From Bacteroidota bacterium (lineage in GTDB: Bacteria; Bacteroidota; Bacteroidia; Sphingobacteriales; Sphingobacteriaceae): 59,156 bases of DNA. The stretch's first letter is position 1. Each line of letters starts with the position of its first letter. Under the pieces are notes generated by a model. That model was not told the origin of the DNA. It saw only the letters and a list, made by a program, of their open reading frames with translations, and searched no databases. Shown here piece by piece: positions 8,761 through 16,399 of the stretch. The stretch is from NCBI GenBank assembly GCA_013288235.1, contig JABDCF010000010.1, forward strand, positions 1 to 59,156. Reading direction: 5' to 3'. A program made the translations under genes and the position numbers.

Positions 8761-10144
8761 TTTACTTTTTATTGCGGGCAATGCTTTTGCCCAGCCGCTT
8801 GAGCAAAAACTGCAAACGGCTTTTAACAGGTTACAGGCGGATAGCCAATGCAGGTACGCATCGGTTTCCTTAACGGTGCTGGATGCTAAAACGGGCGAGC
8901 AGGTATTTGCGGCCAACCCCAATATGGGCCTGGCAACTGCATCTACATTGAAAACCGTTACCACCATTACAGCCTTTAATTTATTGGGAAAAGATTTTCA
9001 ATACCAAACACAATTTGGTTATAGCGGTTTGATAAGCGCTGATGGTACCCTTAACGGGGATGTTATTATTAAAGGTGCGGGCGACCCAACTTTAGGCAGC
9101 TGGCGGTATGAAACAACGCACGAAAATTATATACTTAATTTGATGGTTAGCGCCCTGCAAAAAGCGGGCATCAAAAAAATTAACGGGCGCATTATTGGGG
9201 ATGATTCTATTTTCGGTTCACAGTCGATTCCTGATGGGTGGATATGGATGGATGTTGGCAACTATTACGGCGCCGGAACATCGGGCCTTACCTGGCGTGA
9301 AAACCAGTTTGATATAAAGCTCGCTACCGGGAGGGTTGATAGTCCGATTGGCATTTTGCGCGAAGTGCCTGCCGTGCCATACCTTGATTTTAAAAGTGAG
9401 CTGATAAATGCACCATCAGGCACGGGTGATAATGCATATGCTTTTTTACCTGTAGATAGCAAGTTGATGTACCTGCGGGGAACGTATGCCGAAGATCAAA
9501 GTAAAAAAAGCATCTCCGTAGCCGTGCCCGACCCTGCCTATGACGCTGCGTTCCGGTTAAACGATACTTTAAAGCGATTAGGTATTTTGGTAAGCAATGA
9601 TCCTGAATCAACCAAAATATTGACAGAAAAGAGTTTGCCAGGGCCTCAGATCGCAACGAACTTAACAACCATTTTATCGCCGCATTTAAGCCAGATCATT
9701 TACTGGCTCAATCAAAAAAGCATCAACCTGTATGCCGAGCAGTTGCTTAAAACCATGGCCTGGAAAGCAGGCAAACAGCCTACTACCGAAAATGGCGTTA
9801 AGGTGGAACATGAGTTCTGGAAAGCGCGCGGCATCGACCCGCATTCACTGAATATTGTTGACGGCAGCGGCCTGTCCCCCGGCGACAGGGTGACTACCTT
9901 AACTATGGCCACCATCCTGCAATCAGCGAAAACGGCTGACTGGTTTCCTGATTTTTATGAAAGTCTGCCCACTTACAACAACATGAAAATGAAAAGCGGC
10001 AGTATACTTAATGTACTTACCTATGCCGGCTACCAAACTTATCATGGCCGCGAACTTTGCTTTTCAATAATGGTGAATAATTTTAACGGCAGCAGCAGGG
10101 AGGTGAAGGAGAAGATGTTCAGGGTGCTGGATGAGTTGAAGTAG
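8732..10144 (+). CDS. dacB: D-alanyl-D-alanine carboxypeptidase/endopeptidase, PBP4 type
   Basis: The 470-residue periplasmic enzyme has a signal peptide ending at about residue 20 (NAFA-Q). The active-site tetrad STLK at 71-74 supplies the nucleophile Ser71 and Lys74. The C-terminal KTG-like motif is KSGS (421-424). The domain inserted between the first and second motifs, typical of PBP4, accounts for the length. PBP4 trims D-Ala from stem peptides and cleaves cross-links. The second-motif region reads DGSGLSPGD (377-385) with Gly-Asp where many relatives have an Asn; I am unsure how much this affects activity. It overlaps the transporter gene upstream by 29 bp. Confidence 0.9.
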   Translation: MKIKQISLLSLLFIAGNAFAQPLEQKLQTAFNRLQADSQCRYASVSLTVLDAKTGEQVFAANPNMGLATASTLKTVTTITAFNLLGKDFQYQTQFGYSGLISADGTLNGDVIIKGAGDPTLGSWRYETTHENYILNLMVSALQKAGIKKINGRIIGDDSIFGSQSIPDGWIWMDVGNYYGAGTSGLTWRENQFDIKLATGRVDSPIGILREVPAVPYLDFKSELINAPSGTGDNAYAFLPVDSKLMYLRGTYAEDQSKKSISVAVPDPAYDAAFRLNDTLKRLGILVSNDPESTKILTEKSLPGPQIATNLTTILSPHLSQIIYWLNQKSINLYAEQLLKTMAWKAGKQPTTENGVKVEHEFWKARGIDPHSLNIVDGSGLSPGDRVTTLTMATILQSAKTADWFPDFYESLPTYNNMKMKSGSILNVLTYAGYQTYHGRELCFSIMVNNFNGSSREVKEKMFRVLDELK

Positions 10145-10151
10145 GCCCTGG

Positions 10152-10172
10152 CCTCCTGAAGGGGGATTTTTT
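10152..10172 (+). terminator. Possible short terminator after dacB
   Basis: The hairpin cctcc-tgaa-ggggg is followed by attttttg, eight bases after the dacB stop codon. The stem is only five pairs with a G-T pair, so the call is weak. Confidence 0.35.
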
Positions 10173-10248
10173 GATTGCAGGTATTAATTTAACTTTTAGT
10201 CGAGACTAGTTACAAGTTCCGACAGACGAATGACACATTTTTTTTTAA

Positions 10249-11880
10249 ATGATTGAATTAAATCCTCATTTGTTGCTTTCTTCTGAATTTGCCGAGGAAT
10301 TGTCATCGTCACCCATAAATGGCACTAAGGCGCGGGGTGTTTATAATCCAATGCAGTTCGTTTTAAGATTAAGAGAAGATGTTCATAAACAATTAGAGGA
10401 GATTAATCCTGGTGTCTCTTCGGGGTCAATTTCAGATGATCAAATCCAAGCGTTTTCAACGTATCTACACGAAACAATTCATTGGTGGCAGCATGTGGGT
10501 TCGAATTTTGGACTAATATCAAGCTTAAAATTTCCGGCCCAGACACACATTGTCCACAGTGATTTAAAAGCTTTATTGAATAATACGGGCGCATTTAAAT
10601 CAATTATAAAATTTGACAGCTTATATCCCGAAAATATACACGTCAACAAAGTATTAAATTATTGGCACGATATCGAATTTGCCGGCCAAATAGCGTTTGA
10701 TCATAAAAGGATGTTTAACATCGCTAATAATCCATATTTTGATTGTTGGGGTCATTCTTATCATATTATGTGGGCTTCGGCAATATGGACGCTGGGAAGC
10801 ACCTTTGACAAAGAGTTTTCATTTTTACCTAATATAAAAAAATGGGACGAGGGATTTAAAGAACTTAAAGAAAAAAAAGTTCAAGGCTTTTACTATGGTT
10901 CACCAAACGGAATCCCCCCAATTGGGACAAAGGCAATATTTGAAGGCCAGGCTAGATTTTCACAACTACAATATTTAAGTCGTGCATTTAACGGCAAAGG
11001 AGATCTAAATGATTTCGAAAAAGCTGGAATGCTTAAAGGAATTTATGTTGAAGCTTTCGATCTTTTCTTACGTATTATTGGTGAATCAACGCCCTCAAAA
11101 GCAGATGACCCATTAATAGGTTTGTTCCTGTTGGTATGCGACATAGCTGTTAACCCCACTGATGGATTCCCTTTTGATATCACCCAATATGAATCTTTCG
11201 TATTTTTAAATGACCCAGGGTACCGCTTTCTTATTCTTTGTCAAATGATCAGGGACAAACACCCCCAACTGAAATCAATCATCCGTGAATACTCAAAAGA
11301 AGAATACGTTGCAGTCAGTGCCGTATTAGCTAAGTCTATAAGTTGCTTTTCTCCTTATGAAAGTGCCAATTATGTTCTTCATTGGATAAAGAAAGAGAAT
11401 ATAATTAATGAATTACTTCAACAGGAAGTACTTTATAAATATTCATCAGAAAATCTTCCGATAAGATTATTCTTTTCAAAATTTTTACGCTTTCAGGAAG
11501 ACAAATTTAAATACCCTCAACTATTTTGTTGGCCTGGGATGAATTTCGCAGAAATAAAAGGTAATACTGTTAACCTGTCAGAGGTTTATCGATTATTTGA
11601 AAAACATAAAGCTCTATTTATTGATGATGTCAATGGTAATATATATCATTCAGCAATTGATAATTATACTGAAAAGCAAATTGATGAAACATTTAATGAT
11701 TTTTACGCATGGAATGCTTCTTATGACATGGTAAGAAAGTGGATTAACGACGAGGGCCCATTTACTTTTAACTATGAATGGCTTACTTCAAAATTTTCGC
11801 GGGATCAAATGCGACAATGGGCATCTAATAATTTCGAGAGTTCATTTGGAGTTAGTCCTGATGAGTTTAAGATTTTGTAG
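10249..11880 (+). CDS. Unrecognised HExxH protein, putative zinc metallopeptidase
   Basis: The 543-residue soluble protein has no signal peptide or membrane segment. The sequence HETIHWWQH at residues 74-82 contains an HExxH zinc motif. FEGQAR at 231-236 could supply the third, glutamate ligand (Glu232), as in gluzincin peptidases, though the spacing of about 154 residues is long. The rest has many aromatic residues and no domain I know. The gene is visibly more AT-rich than its neighbours and uses different codons (many ATA, AAA, TTA). It is followed by a convergent toxin-antitoxin pair. Both suggest recent acquisition. Proteolytic activity is inferred from the motif only. Confidence 0.75.
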   Translation: MIELNPHLLLSSEFAEELSSSPINGTKARGVYNPMQFVLRLREDVHKQLEEINPGVSSGSISDDQIQAFSTYLHETIHWWQHVGSNFGLISSLKFPAQTHIVHSDLKALLNNTGAFKSIIKFDSLYPENIHVNKVLNYWHDIEFAGQIAFDHKRMFNIANNPYFDCWGHSYHIMWASAIWTLGSTFDKEFSFLPNIKKWDEGFKELKEKKVQGFYYGSPNGIPPIGTKAIFEGQARFSQLQYLSRAFNGKGDLNDFEKAGMLKGIYVEAFDLFLRIIGESTPSKADDPLIGLFLLVCDIAVNPTDGFPFDITQYESFVFLNDPGYRFLILCQMIRDKHPQLKSIIREYSKEEYVAVSAVLAKSISCFSPYESANYVLHWIKKENIINELLQQEVLYKYSSENLPIRLFFSKFLRFQEDKFKYPQLFCWPGMNFAEIKGNTVNLSEVYRLFEKHKALFIDDVNGNIYHSAIDNYTEKQIDETFNDFYAWNASYDMVRKWINDEGPFTFNYEWLTSKFSRDQMRQWASNNFESSFGVSPDEFKIL

Positions 11881-11907
11881 CCCCTACTAATACTTTACAT
11901 TTCCATA

Positions 11908-12294
11908 CTAACAAGATAATTCTATTTCCTTTTCTTTATCAGTTTCCAATTCAACAGATAGCCTTACTTTAACGTTAAGGGCATGAAGTATCCTTAAAAA
12001 ATTGGCAATGGTAACGTTGTTATAGTTTTTTTCAATGCGGCTGATCTGTGCTTTACCTACGCCAACCAAGCTACCCAATTCTTCCTGAGATAATTTTTTT
12101 AATTTGCGTACGTGTCTTATTACGTCGCCTAATATTTCTTCCTTAAGTTCAGCTTCATAAATATCCCTTTCGTGTGTCCCTGTTTCGCCAAAAAGTTCAT
12201 CTTTTAACTCATCCAGTGAAACTGCATTATAACCTTTGGGTATCTCAATCTTACCGCTTGAAAGTCCCGTTTTCAAACCTTTAGATTTTTTCAT
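11908..12294 (-). CDS. XRE-family HTH antitoxin, HigA-like
   Basis: The 128-residue protein has a helix-turn-helix in its second half (SQEELGSLVGVGKAQISRIE), the standard Cro/XRE fold. The N-terminal third is charged and probably flexible. It follows the toxin-like gene by 34 bp on the same strand. Toxin first, HTH antitoxin second is the order of higBA modules, where the antitoxin both neutralises the toxin and represses the operon. Family membership is clear; the pairing is inferred from adjacency. Confidence 0.85.
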   Translation of the reverse strand: MKKSKGLKTGLSSGKIEIPKGYNAVSLDELKDELFGETGTHERDIYEAELKEEILGDVIRHVRKLKKLSQEELGSLVGVGKAQISRIEKNYNNVTIANFLRILHALNVKVRLSVELETDKEKEIELSC

Positions 12295-12328
12295 CTGTAA
12301 TAAATTTATTTATGTACGATTTTGTATA

Positions 12329-12676
12329 TCAGCTATTAGCTAATTGAAAATCTCTTTTTATTCGTTCTGCCTTGTCAATCTGTTGTTGCGGCGTTTTGTC
12401 GCCCTCTTTCTCAAAACCATGTGTTGCAATAACGACTGTCATTTTCTCGTCTTTACTTCGCGTAAAAAAGGCAAATATCCTAAACCACTTATAGGAATCT
12501 GCTATACGAAACTCCCAAATATCATCCGTACCTGTAAGCTTTCTAAAATAATCTTTTTTAATTGTGCCCATTCGCACGTAGTCCATCGCTTTAACCAATT
12601 TCTTTTGTGCTGATTTCGGCATTGCTTTGATGAAAGCTTTTGCTTCGTCTAAAATCAATATATCATAGGCGTTCAT
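12329..12676 (-). CDS. HigB/Gp49-like (RelE/ParE superfamily) toxin
   Basis: The 115-residue protein has the RelE-fold pattern of Gp49-like (DUF891) toxins: KLTGTDDIWEFRI, then a hydrophobic strand with FRIFAFF, then TVVIATHGFEKEGDKTP. The last stretch is a signature of HigB mRNA interferases, which cut ribosome-bound mRNA. The reading frame is intact. It is the upstream gene of a two-gene unit with the HTH protein at 11908-12294. The pair lies between an AT-rich accessory gene and nested repeats, as expected for a mobile stability module. Confidence 0.85.
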   Translation of the reverse strand: MNAYDILILDEAKAFIKAMPKSAQKKLVKAMDYVRMGTIKKDYFRKLTGTDDIWEFRIADSYKWFRIFAFFTRSKDEKMTVVIATHGFEKEGDKTPQQQIDKAERIKRDFQLANS

Positions 12677-12734
12677 TAATTAGATTGTATATTAAAGCAA
12701 ATATAAATAAAAGTTTCTACATACAGAAACAAAC

Positions 12735-13010
12735 TATAGTTTTGGTTCCCTAATATTAGTTGCAGTTGAAAACTGCTGCCATGCGCCACCACGAGTTACG
12801 CTCCGATAAACTCGCGGGCAATGTCATTAAGTTAAGAGATTAAGAGAATTAATATCGAATACCCAACACCGAATTTCGAAAAATGAAGTAAGAAAATTCG
12901 AAATTCGATATTCAAAATTCATTATTCGATATTAAATCCCTTCACTCGTCCTTAACTTAATGACATTGAACTCGCGGGAGCGGTGATAGAGACGCAATAC
13001 TTGCGTCTTC
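12735..13010. repeat. Bacteroidota intergenic repeat, split by an inserted MITE-like element
   Basis: The outer parts (12735-12818 and 12969-13010) contain the hairpin gcagttgaaaactgc (12762-12776), the phrase gccaccacgagttacgctcc, and the palindrome gacgcaatacttgcgtc (12991-13007, seven-base arms, three-base loop). Joined together, without the insert, they give a hairpin cgctcc...gggagcg, so the inner element appears to have inserted inside a pre-existing repeat. Both types recur in Bacteroidota intergenic DNA. A related palindrome is at 24225-24254. Confidence 0.6.
12819..12968. mobile_element. 150-bp MITE-like element with 18-bp terminal inverted repeats and 10-bp target duplication
   Basis: The ends are perfect inverted repeats: 12819-12836 (caatgtcattaagttaag) and 12951-12968. 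They are flanked by the exact direct repeat aactcgcggg at 12809-12818 and 12969-12978, as left by a transposase that makes 10-bp staggered cuts. The interior is non-coding and made of ttcgaaattcgatatt-type words that are themselves partly palindromic. No transposase in the window has matching ends, so it would be non-autonomous. Confidence 0.8.
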
Positions 13011-13031
13011 CCACATGCAATGCCAAACATC

Positions 13032-13742
13032 CTAAATCCCCGATTTTATACTATTAAACGGCATGCCCATCCCATCAGCTGCATATTGGGTAAGCACTTT
13101 ATTTTTTATGATGATGTAATCGCCGTTGGGGGTTACCAGCCATTTATCAATGCCATCTTCGGTTACTTTTTGGGGCACGGTTGCTGAAACTACTTTGGCA
13201 ACGGAATCCAACTCGATAATATACAGGCTGTTCTTTTTGTCCGCAGGATCATTAAAAGGGATGATTACAGTATGGTTATAATCATCGATAAACTTTCCTA
13301 TCACCGTTTTCCCTTCAATTTCTTTGGGCTGCAAGGCAAGCAGCGCCTTCGCCCTTTCAGTGCTTAGGCCGAAAATTTTAAGGCGCACAACTTTGCCTTG
13401 TTCGTCCTTTAAGGTATCGGTTGGTTTAACTTCAGTGTCTTTTATATACCTCGCCGATGCATAGTAACTATTGTCGCCGGCGCTAACATCGGTATTACCG
13501 GGAAGTAAATAATGTATGGCCAGGTTTTGTATTTGAGCACTATCTGTTTTTAACTTTCCCGCGATTAACAATAGTTGTTTACTTGCCATCCGGTTATCTA
13601 TATGCACATTTACGGTTGTCAGCGTATCTGTCTTAAACACCTTCGAAACCGTATAATGGGGGACATTTTGTGCTTTTTTACTGCATGCAAAAAGTACTGT
13701 TAACAGGCAAATGGGTATTAAACTTTTAAAAATCCTTATCAT
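13032..13742 (-). CDS. Hypothetical lipoprotein
   Basis: The 236-residue protein has a lipoprotein signal peptide with Cys at residue 20 (VLFAC followed by SKK), so it is probably anchored in the outer or inner membrane. The mature part is mostly beta-strand in style, with alternating hydrophobic residues and a repeated TDTL phrase. I do not recognise a domain. The gene is 34 bp downstream of the large surface protein at 13777-15705 on the same strand and may be co-transcribed with it. Confidence 0.7.
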   Translation of the reverse strand: MIRIFKSLIPICLLTVLFACSKKAQNVPHYTVSKVFKTDTLTTVNVHIDNRMASKQLLLIAGKLKTDSAQIQNLAIHYLLPGNTDVSAGDNSYYASARYIKDTEVKPTDTLKDEQGKVVRLKIFGLSTERAKALLALQPKEIEGKTVIGKFIDDYNHTVIIPFNDPADKKNSLYIIELDSVAKVVSATVPQKVTEDGIDKWLVTPNGDYIIIKNKVLTQYAADGMGMPFNSIKSGI

Positions 13743-13776
13743 AAATCAATCAAATAAAACGGTGGCCGGGGCTTTG

Positions 13777-15705
13777 TCACCTTATTAAAGTAACGTATCC
13801 GCCTATGGTTTTCTTTTCTTCGCCCGGCATGGTAAAGGTAGCTATCCAATAGTAAACTCCAAATGGTACGGGCTTACCGTTGTATTTTCCATCCCAACCA
13901 TTGGTAACACTCTCCGACTGAAATACCTGCATTCCCCAACGGTTATAGATAATAACCCTATAGCTATCGGGATTAGCGTCCTGGTTGGGCCTGAATATAT
14001 CGTTTACTCCGTCGCCGTTAGGCGTAAATGTATTAGGAAATACTACCGGGTCGCACTTATCCTGCAAAATATTTACATTGATCGTATCAACAACGCAGCC
14101 CAGGTTATTTGAGAACAAAAATTGGTTTATGCCCGGGCTTAAATTTTTAATGTGCTGGTTAAATTTATAGATGTCACTCCCATGGCTTATTTTATAGAAG
14201 CTTGTGTCGATATCTGTCACCGAAAATATTACTTCACCGGCCAGGTTGCAAACTGCATTTTTTACGTGGTAGGTTATATTCTGCTTGTTTATGGTAAAAT
14301 CGGGCACGGTTACCGGCTGCTGGTATGTATTACCACCCGAAGAAACAATATAAAGCGTGTAATCGCCTGGCGCAACAAAATCAAAAATCCCGGTAGTATC
14401 ACTTACATTATTCAAAGTAAAAGTATAAAAGGTGCCGTCAGGCGGACTTGAGGTAAACACTTTTACACTCGCCTGTCCATAAGCACTACACTCAGGTTGT
14501 ATTTGTAGGTTAGTGACCTTTATCGGCGGACATGTATCCTGCAACAGGGTGCAGTCCTCTTCATCGGCTATGCAGCCGCCCGGGTTTAAAATGATAAAAT
14601 GATAAGTACCTGCACCTAAGCCCGCAAACGTTTGGCCGAAATTATAAGTGGTGTTATTGTATTGAATTTTATAATTTGAACCGGTTGCATCTACATCCAG
14701 CGCTATTTTACCGGGTAAATTGCATACCGGGTTTGTTTTGGTAACCGTGATAACGGGGTTATTAATAGTATAATCGGGCACGTTAAAATTTATTGCAACA
14801 GGTGTTTCGCCGTCGTTGGCCGTAACTGTTATCTTGTAGTGGCCGGGTGCCAGCCCATCAAAAATCCCGTTTGAGTTTGCCTGCCCGGTATTCAGGGTAT
14901 AAGTGTACTGACTTGTATGGGGCTCACATAAAACCTCGGCGTGGGCTTTATTAAACATACCACATTCCTGCGTAACGCCTACAGTATCCACCTGTATGGT
15001 TGGGGGTTCATTAAATAGGGCTACGCCCGCTGCATCGAGAATATCATAAGGTATTGAACCAATATTGCCTTTTACAACTTTATTTTGTATATCAAGCTGA
15101 AGGATACTGCCATCACTTGCAAAAGCATACATAATATTATTTCCGTTTACTACAGCGGTGGCCAGGCCGTAAATAGCCTCGCCTGGAATTGGGATATAAA
15201 GTTTGCTTTGCGGAGGATTGCCGATCTGTACTTTTACTATCCCCTCTGGCGCTGCCATAAATAATGAACCGTTGTAAAACGCAAGGTCGCCGCCGGAGGA
15301 GTAAGGCATTATACCGAGGTTAGTAAATTGACCGCTGTTAGCATCAATTGTAAATAACTGGGTACCACTGGCAAAATATAAAAGACCATTGCCATCAACA
15401 GTTAGGGCGTTGCCCCCGCCTGCAGCAATAAATTTGCAATTGCTGGTGGTTGGTGAATTTCCGGTGGTTATATCTGCAACATATAAATCGCCGCCGGGGG
15501 TAGTGTAATAAATTTTATTGCCTGATGCTGTAATAGAATAGTAAGAATTATTGCCACAGCCGGAAACAGGCTGCGTTGTTGGCCCATTTGGCGTCATCGT
15601 AATTAAAATAAGGGAACCCTGGTCTGTTGAAACATAAAATTGCTGGCCATAACCCTTAATTAAAAATAAAAGGAAAATTATTAAAGAAAATACTTTCTTA
15701 GTCAT
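13777..15705 (-). CDS. Surface protein with gliding-motility C-terminal (T9SS type B) domain
   Basis: The 642-residue protein has an N-terminal signal peptide ending near residue 20 (KGYG-QQ). Residues about 25-230 look like a beta-propeller with YFASGTQLFTID-style repeats. The middle holds two SprB-like repeats beginning with QECG or QPEC and ending CxLLQD. The last 90 residues are the CHU_C type-B sorting domain (FPNTFTPNGDGVND ... YNRWGMQVF ... GVYYWIATF). Such proteins are exported by the type IX secretion system and attached to the cell surface. The cysteine pairs in the repeats probably form disulphides. Ligand unknown. Confidence 0.88.
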   Translation of the reverse strand: MTKKVFSLIIFLLFLIKGYGQQFYVSTDQGSLILITMTPNGPTTQPVSGCGNNSYYSITASGNKIYYTTPGGDLYVADITTGNSPTTSNCKFIAAGGGNALTVDGNGLLYFASGTQLFTIDANSGQFTNLGIMPYSSGGDLAFYNGSLFMAAPEGIVKVQIGNPPQSKLYIPIPGEAIYGLATAVVNGNNIMYAFASDGSILQLDIQNKVVKGNIGSIPYDILDAAGVALFNEPPTIQVDTVGVTQECGMFNKAHAEVLCEPHTSQYTYTLNTGQANSNGIFDGLAPGHYKITVTANDGETPVAINFNVPDYTINNPVITVTKTNPVCNLPGKIALDVDATGSNYKIQYNNTTYNFGQTFAGLGAGTYHFIILNPGGCIADEEDCTLLQDTCPPIKVTNLQIQPECSAYGQASVKVFTSSPPDGTFYTFTLNNVSDTTGIFDFVAPGDYTLYIVSSGGNTYQQPVTVPDFTINKQNITYHVKNAVCNLAGEVIFSVTDIDTSFYKISHGSDIYKFNQHIKNLSPGINQFLFSNNLGCVVDTINVNILQDKCDPVVFPNTFTPNGDGVNDIFRPNQDANPDSYRVIIYNRWGMQVFQSESVTNGWDGKYNGKPVPFGVYYWIATFTMPGEEKKTIGGYVTLIR

Positions 15706-15804
15706 GGGTTAGGTGGAAGATGGATACCAGGCATTTATAATTGCTTGCGCTAATTTAGGTTAATTATGTTATTAAACCTTATTTATTAAATCCCGTGCCA
15801 TGCC

Positions 15805-15835
15805 TTTGTTAATGTTCAAATAATTCATAATTTTG
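15805..15835 (+). promoter_or_regulatory. Promoter for the antitoxin-toxin pair at 15841
   Basis: TTTG at 15805-15808 and TAATTTTG at 15828-15835 are separated by exactly 19 bp, a full match to the Bacteroidota housekeeping promoter. The ATG at 15841 lies only five bases after the -7 box, so transcription would start at or within a few bases of the start codon. Confidence 0.65.
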
Positions 15836-15840
15836 ATAAT

Positions 15841-16080
15841 ATGAACTTACAAGCTGAAAAACTTGAGATGGTTAAAATGATAATTGATACTAATGATAAA
15901 AATATCATCAGGGAGGTAAAATCATTATTTAAAACCCGTCATGGAGAACTAAATAAAAGAGATGGCCTGGAAGAATTCTATGAAGGTTTCAGGGATGGTG
16001 TTCGTGAGGTAAAATCGTCCGTAGATGGAATTGCTGAATTAAAAGATGCTAAAACCTGGCTTGATGAACTTCAGGATTAA
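15841..16080 (+). CDS. Small antitoxin-like protein (partner of the frameshifted toxin)
   Basis: The 79-residue protein is highly charged and predicted helical. Its size and its position, 17 bp overlapping a downstream RelE-family toxin frame, identify it as a probable type II antitoxin. The ATG at 15841 is almost on top of the promoter, which would give a leaderless mRNA. If not leaderless, translation might begin at a later Met codon (residue 10 or 12). The gene is intact although its toxin partner is broken, as expected if toxin loss is harmless. Confidence 0.7.
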   Translation: MNLQAEKLEMVKMIIDTNDKNIIREVKSLFKTRHGELNKRDGLEEFYEGFRDGVREVKSSVDGIAELKDAKTWLDELQD

Positions 16081-16392
16081 AATTACCGGGAATTTTGACA
16101 AAGAAGCAAAACCATTGCTTAAAAAGTACCCTTCTTTTAAAAAGGATATCGCAAATTAATTGATGACCTTGAACTAAACCCTGAACTTGGCAAACCATTA
16201 GGACATAATCTATATAAAATACGAATTGCTATAAGCAGTAAAGGCCGTGGCAAGTCAGGGGGCGCCCGAATTATAACTTATGTTATTCTTGAAAATAAAG
16301 TTGTTCATCTGATTTCTATCTATGATAAAGCTGAATACGATACAGCTGAAATAAATATACTTTTAGAAATATTAAAGAGTGAGGGATTATAA
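16064..16392 (+). pseudogene. RelE-family toxin, frameshifted
   Basis: An ATG at 16064 opens a frame (MNFRIKITGNFDKEAKPLLKK) that matches the N-terminus of Bacteroidota RelE-type toxins, but it stops at 16157-16159. The rest continues in the +1-shifted frame to the TAA at 16390-16392. It includes ISSKGRGKSGGARIITYV and VVHLISIYDK, the conserved core of the family. Loss of one A in the run after GC at 16151-16155 would explain it. The full product would be about 109 residues. Either the toxin is dead or the base was missed in sequencing. Confidence 0.8.
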
Positions 16393-16399
16393 AACCGGC

